From positions 1 through 8,902 of the forward strand of contig DAOTYY010000029.1 of the NCBI GenBank assembly GCA_034434695.1: a stretch of DNA of 8,902 nt, in the 5' to 3' direction. The notes under the pieces were generated by a model. The model did not search any database. It was not told the origin of the DNA and saw only the letters and a program-made list of their open reading frames with translations. Below, piece after piece: positions 1 to 6,159 of this stretch (positions are counted from its first letter, which is position 1; the number at the start of each line of letters is the position of its first letter). The position numbers and the translations under genes are program-made. This DNA comes from DYEC01 sp034434695. GTDB taxonomy: Bacteria; Chloroflexota; Anaerolineae; Anaerolineales; Anaerolineaceae.

Positions 1-44
1 CAAAAATCATCGACATCACAGAATAAAACGAGTAAACTGTCCAT
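1..44 (-). CDS. Transposase N-terminus, IS982-like (partial, runs off window)
   Basis: Only the first 14 complete codons lie in the window. Read on the minus strand from the ATG at 44-42 they give MDSLLVLFCDVDDF. A short hydrophobic start followed by FCxVDDFC-type residues is, from memory, typical of the N-terminus of IS982-family DDE transposases, which cut and paste a short insertion sequence. A good Shine-Dalgarno sequence (AGGAGA, complement of 51-56) sits 6 bases before the ATG, which supports this start. The gene points away from rodZ, so the IS end should lie somewhere in 45-144, but I could not identify a terminal inverted repeat. The family call rests on a very short peptide. The translation start itself is better supported than the family name. 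Confidence 0.5.
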   Translation of the reverse strand, partial: MDSLLVLFCDVDDF

Positions 45-94
45 TGAGGGTCTCCTGGGGTTTCAACTGTTGTTGTGGTAACAAAAGTTTACTC
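30..94. repeat. 9-bp inverted repeat around transposase start
   Basis: GAGTAAACT at 30-38 and AGTTTACTC at 86-94 are exact reverse complements separated by 47 bases. The transposase ribosome binding site and start codon lie between or beside the arms. It could be a stem in the transposase mRNA leader or a binding site near the IS end. Chance cannot be excluded for a 9-bp match. Confidence 0.35.
51..56 (-). promoter_or_regulatory. Ribosome binding site of the partial transposase
   Basis: The complement reads AGGAGA and ends 6 bases before the ATG at 44. It is one of the few clear Shine-Dalgarno sites in the window. The rodZ, rimO, glycosyltransferase and TPR genes lack one, which fits the transposase gene being of foreign origin. 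Confidence 0.6.
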
Positions 95-130
95 CCTTTT
101 GGAGATCCTCTCCTTATCCCGAACTCACGT

Positions 131-136
131 TAAAAT
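131..136 (+). promoter_or_regulatory. Candidate -10 box for rodZ, implying a leaderless or near-leaderless mRNA
   Basis: TAAAAT at 131-136 is one base from the sigma-70 consensus TATAAT. It ends 8 bases before the rodZ ATG at 145, so transcription would begin at or within a couple of bases of the start codon. No convincing -35 box lies 16-18 bases upstream, and no Shine-Dalgarno precedes the ATG. Both facts fit a leaderless start, but the weak -35 keeps confidence low. Confidence 0.35.
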
Positions 137-144
137 AGTTTCCT

Positions 145-1491
145 ATGATAGAAAGTGTCGGTTCACATCTTAAAAAGACCCGCCTTGAGCGCCAACTAAC
201 CCTTGAGCAGGCAGCTCAAGCCACGCATATTCGGCTACATTACCTGCAAGCGTTAGAGAACGATCAGTTTGATTTGTTACCCTCTGAAGCCCAAGGGCGT
301 GGATTTTTGCGTTTGTATGCTGATTATTTGGGAATTTCGCCGCAACCCCTTTTAGACGCGTGGTCAGGCACAACGACTGCTCAATGCAGCGAATCATCTG
401 CTACTACCGAATCTCCCAAAGTGGTATCTATTCCTTTAGTTAGCTCTGCAAAGCAAGAAGAAGTTCTACCAACGTACAACCTCAATAATACGCAAATACC
501 TACATCAAAACAGATCTTTTTGGATATTGGACGTAAGCTCCGAGAACGCCGAAAAGCGTTGGGGCTTGAGCTATCTGACATCGAACGTCACTTACACATA
601 CGGGTTCATCATTTGCAAGCATTAGAAGAAGCTCGCACTGAAGAGTTACCTTCCCTAGTTCAAGGGCGCGGAATGCTCAACAACTATGCTAGTTTTCTGG
701 ACCTTGATCCAGATGAAATCATGTTGCAATTCAGTGAAGCGTTGCAGTCTCGTCGAATAGAACTTGAAAACGAGTCCCCGAATCGACAGAAATTAGCATC
801 CAAATTCGTTTTATCCAGACCAGCAACGATTTGGAAACGATTCGTCACCCCAGACTTGTTAATCGGCGGAGGGATGATCATTGCTCTTTTATTTTTTGCG
901 TTTTGGAGTGTTTCTCAAGTTTTTGCGCTTCGCAAACAAACTGAACAACCTGCTCTTACTACCCTCCGGGATATCCCTACCGAAGATTCATCCAAACTCC
1001 CTAATATTCCTACACCTTCTTCCTTAACGCCCCCCCTGATCTCCAACAACGCGAAACAAAACCAAGAAACGCCTCAATTGGTTGGATCCAACGAAACAAC
1101 ACAACCCGAGTCGGCTCAGGCATTCTCTAAGGCCGATCCAATTCAGGTGTATATCATTGCCCGTCAACGAGCATGGATGAGAGTCATGGCAGATGGCAAA
1201 GAGGCATTTCTTGGACGGGTAAAACCTGGAAACGCTTACCCCTTTTCGGGCAGGCAACAAATTGAAATACAAAGTGGAAATGCAGCCGCTCTTCAAATAG
1301 TTTTTAATCAACAGGACCTGGGAAGCCTAGGAATTACTGGTCAGCCAGTCAATTTAATTTTTACAATTGGCGGAATCGTTACCCCAACAGCTCGTTTTAC
1401 CGCCACTCCCACTGCAACGCAACCCGCTACTCTAACACCGCAACCAACGCCCACCATCCGTACTCCAACAATAACACCTTTCATTCCTTAA
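145..1491 (+). CDS. rodZ: RodZ-like cell-shape protein with tandem HTH domains
   Basis: RodZ is a bitopic membrane protein that ties the MreB cytoskeleton to the wall-elongation machinery. This 448-residue homologue has two Cro/C1-type (HTH_25) domains in the cytoplasmic part, at about residues 6-70 and 125-195. A single membrane segment follows at about 237-262, preceded by basic residues. Then come a Ser/Thr/Pro-rich linker, a C-terminal DUF4115/RodZ-type beta domain at about 332-412, and a Thr/Pro-rich tail at 413-448. Classic RodZ has one HTH. The two here share the core HIR.H.LQALE followed by LPS..QGRG, and look like an internal duplication. The start at 145 is chosen because the HTH begins at once and no earlier in-frame start is evident. 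rimO follows 7 bases after the stop, so the two are probably co-transcribed. The family assignment is strong; whether it binds MreB is inferred. Confidence 0.85.
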   Translation: MIESVGSHLKKTRLERQLTLEQAAQATHIRLHYLQALENDQFDLLPSEAQGRGFLRLYADYLGISPQPLLDAWSGTTTAQCSESSATTESPKVVSIPLVSSAKQEEVLPTYNLNNTQIPTSKQIFLDIGRKLRERRKALGLELSDIERHLHIRVHHLQALEEARTEELPSLVQGRGMLNNYASFLDLDPDEIMLQFSEALQSRRIELENESPNRQKLASKFVLSRPATIWKRFVTPDLLIGGGMIIALLFFAFWSVSQVFALRKQTEQPALTTLRDIPTEDSSKLPNIPTPSSLTPPLISNNAKQNQETPQLVGSNETTQPESAQAFSKADPIQVYIIARQRAWMRVMADGKEAFLGRVKPGNAYPFSGRQQIEIQSGNAAALQIVFNQQDLGSLGITGQPVNLIFTIGGIVTPTARFTATPTATQPATLTPQPTPTIRTPTITPFIP

Positions 1492-1498
1492 CCATCAA

Positions 1499-2827
1499 AT
1501 GCGTACCAATACCTATTATTTAGTTTCACTTGGTTGTGCAAAGAACACTGTTGATTCAAATTCAATGGCTGAATTATTGAACAGAAATGGTTATACGCAG
1601 GTTGCAAGACCAAGCCAAGCCCGATTTATCATTGTCAACACATGCGGATTTATCCAATCTGCTCGTCAGGAATCAATTCAGATACTCAAAGAGTTAGCCC
1701 GGAAGAAAAGAGCAGGACAAAAACTCATTGCTGCAGGCTGTATGACCGAGCTTTATCAGCAGATGGTCACAGAACAGGTTCCTGGTTTAGACGGATTGTT
1801 AGGTACTCGCCGCTGGATGGATATTGTTAATATAGTGGAAGGGTTAAGATCCAATAACCTTCCTGCCCCTTCATACGATTTGCCAGAAGTCAGCGCATTA
1901 AGTCATGATGCAAAAGGTGTACCGCGTATAGCTAAACAAGGTGGAAGCGCTTACATCAAGATTGCTGATGGCTGCCATCGTTCCTGCGCCTTTTGTACAA
2001 TTCCACTTATTAAAGGCGCTACTGTCAGCCGACCGCAAGCTGCTATTCTTGAAGAAGCTATTATGCTCCAAGAGAGCGGCGTTAAGGAAATTATTCTTAT
2101 TGCGCAGGACACCACTGCTTATGGGCACGATAGGGGGGAGAAAGAAGGTCTAGCCATGTTGTTGGAATCATTGGTTACGACCGTTCCACGAATCCCATGG
2201 ATTCGTATTATGTATGCTTATCCAGGCTGCGTCACTAACAGACTTATATCCGTAATGGCTGAACACCCGCAAATTTTACCTTATCTTGACATGCCACTTC
2301 AGCATGCGCATCCGGATATTCTCCGTCTCATGAAACGACCGGCAAACGTGAAATGGGTACATCAAACTTTAGATAAAATGCGAAAGAAAATCCATCAATT
2401 GGCTATCCGAACTACATTTATCGTTGGCTATCCCGGCGAAACAGAGAAAGAGTTTCAAGCGTTGCTCAATTTTGTGCGCGAAATTCAATTTGATCGCATT
2501 GGTGCTTTTCCGTTTTCCTTTGAACCGGGTACAGCCAGCGAACGCCTTGGTGACCCAGTGCCTGAAACAACAAAACAGGAAAGACTTGAGCGCTTGATGT
2601 TAACACAACAAGAAATTTCGCTGGAGCGCAACAGAAACTTAATTGGGAAAATACTACCGGTCTTAGTAGAAGGTTGTGACAATGAAATCTCTGTCGGACG
2701 ATCCTATCGCGACGCGCCAGAAATTGACGGGCTTGTCTTTATTGAGGGAAAATTGCCCATTGGCGAAATTGTAAATATCCGAGTGACTGGCGCTTTACCA
2801 CACGATTTAATTGGAAATCCAGTATGA
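1499..2827 (+). CDS. rimO: Ribosomal protein S12 (aspartate) methylthiotransferase RimO
   Basis: RimO is a cytoplasmic radical-SAM enzyme that adds a methylthio group to the beta carbon of a conserved aspartate in ribosomal protein S12, using two 4Fe-4S clusters. The protein has 442 residues, the usual length. The N-terminal UPF0004 domain carries three cluster-binding cysteines: C13 (SLGCAKN), C49 (NTCGF) and C81 (GCM). The radical-SAM domain has CxxxCxxC at C159, C163 and C166 within KIADGCHRSCAFC. The later motifs MPLQH, GYPGET and FSFEPGT are also present. A TRAM domain occupies about 380-442. The spacing and the IADGC and PLQH motifs favour RimO over the tRNA enzyme MiaB. Family members often read VDSE after the first cysteine; here it is VDSN. 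No Shine-Dalgarno is visible. The ATG lies 7 bases after the rodZ stop, so translational coupling to rodZ is likely. Confidence 0.95.
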   Translation: MRTNTYYLVSLGCAKNTVDSNSMAELLNRNGYTQVARPSQARFIIVNTCGFIQSARQESIQILKELARKKRAGQKLIAAGCMTELYQQMVTEQVPGLDGLLGTRRWMDIVNIVEGLRSNNLPAPSYDLPEVSALSHDAKGVPRIAKQGGSAYIKIADGCHRSCAFCTIPLIKGATVSRPQAAILEEAIMLQESGVKEIILIAQDTTAYGHDRGEKEGLAMLLESLVTTVPRIPWIRIMYAYPGCVTNRLISVMAEHPQILPYLDMPLQHAHPDILRLMKRPANVKWVHQTLDKMRKKIHQLAIRTTFIVGYPGETEKEFQALLNFVREIQFDRIGAFPFSFEPGTASERLGDPVPETTKQERLERLMLTQQEISLERNRNLIGKILPVLVEGCDNEISVGRSYRDAPEIDGLVFIEGKLPIGEIVNIRVTGALPHDLIGNPV

Positions 2828-2844
2828 TGTACTTCTAATTACCA

Positions 2845-4368
2845 ATGAAAGTGTCACCAAAATGTCCACACATTGCAGATTGTTTAGCCCTAATATTAAG
2901 CATGGCAGCCTTCGTCATTACAGCTTTTATTGGCGAAAGAATTTACGAAGGCATCCCTCATATTGAGGATGAAATAGCATATGTATGGCAAGCCAAGGCA
3001 ATTGCAGGGGGCAACCTCTCATTACCCACACCAGAATGCCCAAAATGTTTTCTGGTGCCCTTTGTAGTAGACGCCAACGGATGGCGTAGCAGTAAATATC
3101 CCCCGGCCTGGCCAGTTGTATTGGCTTTTGGTATTTTGATTGGTATGCGTTCATTATTGCCTCCCCTTTTGGCTAGTTTAACCGCCTGGTTTATTTACCG
3201 CCTTGGCAAAAAAATATTAGATGAGTCAACAGCCCTAATGGGGACATTCCTCACAATTTCTTCACCATTCTTTTTAATGAATGCCTCTTCACTACTTTCG
3301 CATAACTGGTGCTTATTACTCAGCCTGTTTTTAGCAATAAGCTGGCTGGATGTATTTGATGAAAAAAGCTCAATCCCGCGCTGGATAACCATGCCCGTGG
3401 CAGGCCTTTCAATAGGCTTGATGGCACTCACACGTCCCCTGACTGCATTGGGAATTACATTTCCTTTCTTTGTGCACGGCATTATCCTATTACTTATCCA
3501 TAAAAGACAGAACAAAATTCGAGTTTTGCTGATAGGTATAATTGCTGGTCTAATCTCTATGTTGTTTTTTGTCTGGCAGTTTGCAGTAACTGGTGACCCT
3601 TTTACTAATCCTTATACACTGTGGTGGCCTTATGACAGGATGGGGTTTGGTCCAGGTGTTGGCTTACAGGAAAATGGTTTTAGCCTTTATGCTGGCTGGG
3701 TGAATACGCGTTTTAGCCTATGGGTTGGATGGCATGATTTTCTGGGTTGGCCATTCATTTCATGGCTTTTTTTGCCTTTTGGTCTATTAGCAATCCGACA
3801 CAATCATCGAGCTTGGTTAATTAGTTCGACTTTCCCGAGCCTAGTGTTTGCCTATTTATTTTATTGGATTGGCGCTTGGTTGCTGGGGCCAAGATATTAC
3901 TATGAGAGCATTCACTGTCTGATGCTTCTTACCGCAGCAGGGATACGCTGGCTGGCTGGCAAATTTTCCAGATCATTTCTATCAGCGTTGCGATGGATAA
4001 TTGTCACTATGCTGGTCAGTCTATTAGTGGCAACAAACATCCTTATTTACCTGCCTATTCGGCTTGGCGGTTTGTATGGCCTGTATGGGGCATACCGAGC
4101 CCGACTTGAACCTTTTCTTACAGCCGAAGCACAAAAATTAACACCAGCACTAATCATCGTTCATCCACAAGAAGATTGGATAGAGTATGGCACACTGCTT
4201 GAACTCAGCAACCCTTATCATAATACGCCATTTGTATTTATCTACAATCGAGGGGGAGAAAACAACCAACGAGTAATTCAAAAATTTACTGAACGCTCCG
4301 TGTTTCACTATTATCCTGATGAGCCCTACCGTTTTTATACCGCGCCGCGTCCCCAACCTGACTCTTGA
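2845..4368 (+). CDS. GT-C fold (GT39/ArnT-like) membrane glycosyltransferase
   Basis: This is a 507-residue polytopic membrane protein with roughly ten hydrophobic segments spread over the first 400 residues. Its first periplasm-facing loop, after the first helix, contains PHIEDE at 38-43. GT-C enzymes place their catalytic or metal-binding acidic residues at this position. It is followed by WRSSKYPPAWP (about 80-90), also typical of GT39-like and ArnT-like proteins. Such enzymes move a sugar from a polyprenyl-phosphate donor to lipid, protein or glycan on the outer side of the membrane. The C-terminal 90 or so residues are more polar and presumably extracytoplasmic. Donor and acceptor cannot be read from the sequence. 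The gene starts 17 bases after rimO with no obvious Shine-Dalgarno, so it probably belongs to the same transcript. Its last 34 bases overlap the opposing gene. The fold class is fairly sure, the substrate unknown. Confidence 0.75.
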   Translation: MKVSPKCPHIADCLALILSMAAFVITAFIGERIYEGIPHIEDEIAYVWQAKAIAGGNLSLPTPECPKCFLVPFVVDANGWRSSKYPPAWPVVLAFGILIGMRSLLPPLLASLTAWFIYRLGKKILDESTALMGTFLTISSPFFLMNASSLLSHNWCLLLSLFLAISWLDVFDEKSSIPRWITMPVAGLSIGLMALTRPLTALGITFPFFVHGIILLLIHKRQNKIRVLLIGIIAGLISMLFFVWQFAVTGDPFTNPYTLWWPYDRMGFGPGVGLQENGFSLYAGWVNTRFSLWVGWHDFLGWPFISWLFLPFGLLAIRHNHRAWLISSTFPSLVFAYLFYWIGAWLLGPRYYYESIHCLMLLTAAGIRWLAGKFSRSFLSALRWIIVTMLVSLLVATNILIYLPIRLGGLYGLYGAYRARLEPFLTAEAQKLTPALIIVHPQEDWIEYGTLLELSNPYHNTPFVFIYNRGGENNQRVIQKFTERSVFHYYPDEPYRFYTAPRPQPDS

Positions 4369-4742
4369 AGCAATCGACGCCACCCCAAACAGCCAGCCCA
4401 TACCGCTGGAATCCCAATGCCAACTACGACATAAAAATCGCCACTTAAAAACGCCCAAAGCATGGTCAAAAACATCAAGGAATTAAAGTAAATCAGTGAA
4501 TATCGCAGCAAGCGCAAAGGACTTATGGCAGAACGAACAAGCAATCTCACCAGACCGCAACCAGTACACCAAATAACTACTCGGACGATTTCCTGATATG
4601 GTAGTCCCCATGCTATAAGTAACAAAACCAATGCCACTACCCACTCATTCCACGACAAACGCTTTCGATGCCACAACTTTATAAGTACACTAAACGTTAC
4701 TGAATACCCCCAAAATATCGCCAACGAAAGAAACCCACTCAT
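4335..4742 (-). CDS. Hypothetical multi-pass membrane protein, 135 aa
   Basis: I do not recognise the family. The frame encodes a strongly hydrophobic protein with about four membrane segments (near 3-22, 33-50, 83-100 and 102-122). Basic or polar connectors such as LWHRKR and the C-terminal GWRRLLQ separate them, and tryptophan is frequent. It is probably a real gene for three reasons. The alternating hydrophobic and basic pattern is that of a coherent membrane protein. A purine-rich AGGTGAGG (complement of 4753-4760) lies 10 bases before the ATG. A promoter-like TTGACT-17-TAAGGT lies further upstream. It converges on the glycosyltransferase and overlaps its 3' end by 34 bases. Possible roles such as an envelope accessory protein are unsupported guesses. 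Confidence 0.6.
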   Translation of the reverse strand: MSGFLSLAIFWGYSVTFSVLIKLWHRKRLSWNEWVVALVLLLIAWGLPYQEIVRVVIWCTGCGLVRLLVRSAISPLRLLRYSLIYFNSLMFLTMLWAFLSGDFYVVVGIGIPAVWAGCLGWRRLLQESGWGRGAV

Positions 4743-4752
4743 ACAAAACTCG

Positions 4753-4760
4753 CCTCACCT
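4753..4760 (-). promoter_or_regulatory. Ribosome binding site of the 135-aa membrane protein
   Basis: The minus strand reads AGGTGAGG, 10 bases before the ATG at 4742. The spacing is slightly long but usable. A small CCTTT-TTG-AAAGG fold directly upstream could partly mask it. This site supports the choice of start codon. Confidence 0.45.
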
Positions 4761-4794
4761 TTCAAAAAGGCGTGCAATAAGCGTGCCCATTTTT

Positions 4795-4823
4795 ACCTTA
4801 CATACTCTCTCCAGACCAGTCAA
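4795..4823 (-). promoter_or_regulatory. Candidate sigma-70 promoter for the small membrane gene
   Basis: The minus strand has TTGACT (complement of 4818-4823), a 17-base spacer, then TAAGGT (complement of 4795-4800). The -35 matches consensus at 5 of 6 positions; the -10 is weaker. Transcription would start near 4788 and give a leader of about 45 bases carrying the AGGTGAGG site. This is the only promoter in the window with a good -35 and ideal spacing. Confidence 0.4.
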
Positions 4824-4856
4824 ACCCGACAAAAAATATTGTATTGGAATCCTAGG

Positions 4857-4895
4857 AGCTGTCCAAAAAGTTCAAACTTTCTTTTTGGGACAGCC
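4857..4895. repeat. Imperfect palindrome resembling paired IS ends (MITE or IS remnant)
   Basis: The left arm GCTGTCCAAAAAG (4858-4870) pairs with CTTTTTGGGACAGC (4881-4894), leaving one unpaired G (4887) and a 10-base loop. All 13 left-arm bases pair. Sequences of the form G(A)GCTGTCCCAAAAAG are, from memory, common as terminal inverted repeats of several insertion sequence families. Two such ends placed head to head suggest the scar of an excised or internally deleted element. It could also act as a bidirectional terminator stem for the genes around it, but no clean T-run follows the stem on either strand. Confidence 0.5.
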
Positions 4896-5008
4896 AAAAG
4901 CGTGAGAGAATTCCCCCAAAAGGGTCTTTTTATGAAATAGTAATGATGTGTGTTTCTTCTGAAAAAGGTCTTATTAGTGAAAGACGGAAAAGAGACTATC
5001 TAATTTGG

Positions 5009-5059
5009 GCAACCCCTAAGTTGCTTCAAACTCTCCAAGCTTATGCGTTACGGGGTTGC
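5009..5059 (-). terminator. Possible weak terminator or hairpin over the end of the TPR gene
   Basis: GCAACCCC (5009-5016) and GGGGTTGC (5052-5059) are exact 8-bp complements with a 35-base loop that contains the TPR stop codon (5048-5050). A competing short hairpin, GCAAC (5009-5013) with GTTGC (5020-5024), uses the same left arm. The minus strand continues into AT-rich sequence after the stem but without a real T-run. Termination here is only a suggestion. Confidence 0.25.
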
Positions 5060-6127
5060 TGTCATTGGTTCCGAGGTTGGTGACTCAGTTGTAGGTTCCT
5101 GAGTTACAACAATTTCTGAAGTTGGTGACGGAGTAAAAGTCGGCGCGGGTGTGGGTGTTGGCGGCTGGCATATCAATTGAACCGCAGTTGCAGTTGGTGC
5201 CAATTTGCTATCAGGAGCCATAGAAAGCGCGTTTCGATACTGGTCACGAGCGCCACAATAATCCTGGGCAGCTACAAGTTGATCGCCATAGCGAATGGAA
5301 GCAACGCGAAAGCGTTCAGCAGCCGTCATTCCCGAACCGTCTCGTAAATTCGGCAGGGATGGATAAATTTGAGAAAAGATTTCCACAACCTTCTGCCAAT
5401 TTAAACCCCAAAAACTAGCACCTGTTAGGTATAGCCGTACCCAATTCCGGTAACCATCTGCTTCGTGGTCCAACGGTCCAAAGCGCTCAGTCAAGGCTAA
5501 ATCATATACACCACCTTCTAGATTTCCCTCTAATACAATCTTGTCAATACCACGATTGCGAAGGGCAATATAGTACATCCCATCTACATCTAAAGTACGA
5601 TAGTTCAAATTTTCTGAGCGAATCATGTCCAAAACTTCAATAACAGCTTTCCATTGCTTCGCGCGCATCAGCTCTTGTGCATATGTAAACATCTCTTCTA
5701 CACTACGAAGGTCAGGGGTAGGAGTTACCTCGATTGTAGGTGTAGATACCGGCGTGGGCGTGGATTGCAAAGCCATGAGCATCATAACTTCTGTCAATTT
5801 TTCGGCTGCCCCTGGAAAATTGGGGTCTAATTGAACCACATATTCAAACCGCTTGCGCGCAGTGTCATACCGTTGTGCCTCCATGTCCTGCAAACCAAGC
5901 TGGTATTGCGTAGTAGCAACAAGTGCAATCTGGCTATTTAACTTTTGCATTCGCAGGTTTATTGCATAACGATACCCTGCAAAAGATCCAATAGCCCCAA
6001 AAACAATCACAACAAATATCCCCAGCAAAACCCAAAACCAGTACCTTACCTTACGGCGAGGTTTTTCAGTGTTCTCTATTGTTTGCACCTTGGTTGGTGT
6101 CGTGTCTCCAATATGTTGAGTAGCCAT
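5048..6127 (-). CDS. Membrane-anchored tetratricopeptide-repeat protein with Thr/Pro tail
   Basis: This 359-residue protein has a short cytoplasmic N-terminus ending in PRRK and a single membrane segment at about 30-52, so the bulk should lie outside the cytoplasm. A TPR unit is clear at about 73-106 (YQLGLQDMEAQRYDTARKRF, ending LDPNFPGA). A Thr/Pro linker spans 122-139. A larger helical domain follows, with further TPR-like units near 144-175 and 279-312 (GARDQYRNALSMAPDS). The last 38 residues are a Thr/Pro/Ser-rich tail. TPR proteins act as scaffolds and have no catalytic residues to identify, so the partner is unknown. It lies 32 bases downstream of murJ on the same strand, which makes a link to envelope assembly plausible. 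A perfect TATAAT just before the ATG suggests an additional promoter of its own. The architecture is clear, the function not. Confidence 0.75.
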   Translation of the reverse strand: MATQHIGDTTPTKVQTIENTEKPRRKVRYWFWVLLGIFVVIVFGAIGSFAGYRYAINLRMQKLNSQIALVATTQYQLGLQDMEAQRYDTARKRFEYVVQLDPNFPGAAEKLTEVMMLMALQSTPTPVSTPTIEVTPTPDLRSVEEMFTYAQELMRAKQWKAVIEVLDMIRSENLNYRTLDVDGMYYIALRNRGIDKIVLEGNLEGGVYDLALTERFGPLDHEADGYRNWVRLYLTGASFWGLNWQKVVEIFSQIYPSLPNLRDGSGMTAAERFRVASIRYGDQLVAAQDYCGARDQYRNALSMAPDSKLAPTATAVQLICQPPTPTPAPTFTPSPTSEIVVTQEPTTESPTSEPMTATP

Positions 6128-6134
6128 GCGCCCA

Positions 6135-6140
6135 ATTATA
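6135..6140 (-). promoter_or_regulatory. Perfect -10 box directly before the TPR gene, leaderless arrangement
   Basis: The minus strand reads TATAAT, then 7 bases (TGGGCGC), then the ATG at 6127. That places the expected transcription start on the A of the start codon. No standard -35 is evident 16-18 bases upstream, where the murJ stop codon lies. There is no useful Shine-Dalgarno. A leaderless secondary promoter inside the murJ operon is the natural reading. Confidence 0.45.
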
Positions 6141-6159
6141 CCCTATCACACTTACGACT

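Larger units (their letters stand above)
4743..5047. other. Gene-free stretch between two minus-strand genes
   Basis: No convincing protein gene lies here. It holds the candidate promoter and ribosome binding site of the 135-aa membrane gene at its left side, an imperfect IS-like palindrome at 4857-4895, and a small hairpin next to the stop of the TPR gene. The segment 4900-5005 is AT-rich and otherwise featureless to me. A 46-codon plus-strand frame from 4943 runs into the antisense of the TPR gene and is not credible as a gene. Confidence 0.6.

Noticed and set aside
145..700. A DNA-binding transcription regulator rather than RodZ
   Set aside because: The membrane segment, the Ser/Pro linker and the C-terminal DUF4115-type domain give the RodZ architecture. 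The HTH alone would not justify a regulator call.
1499..2827. MiaB (tRNA 2-methylthio enzyme) instead of RimO
   Set aside because: The KIADGC...CxxC context, MPLQH, FSFEPGTAS and the C-terminal TRAM domain fit RimO better. The position beside rodZ is also typical of rimO.
4857..4895. Classic rho-independent terminator for the glycosyltransferase or the small membrane gene
   Set aside because: The stem is long, but no T-run follows on either strand. It lies about 490 bases past the glycosyltransferase stop and upstream of the minus-strand gene, the wrong place for both.
4943..5083. Plus-strand frame of about 46 codons starting MMCVSSEKGLISERRK
   Set aside because: It runs antisense into the TPR coding region, lacks a Shine-Dalgarno, and the peptide matches nothing I know. 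A transposase remnant tied to the nearby palindrome was considered but has no support.
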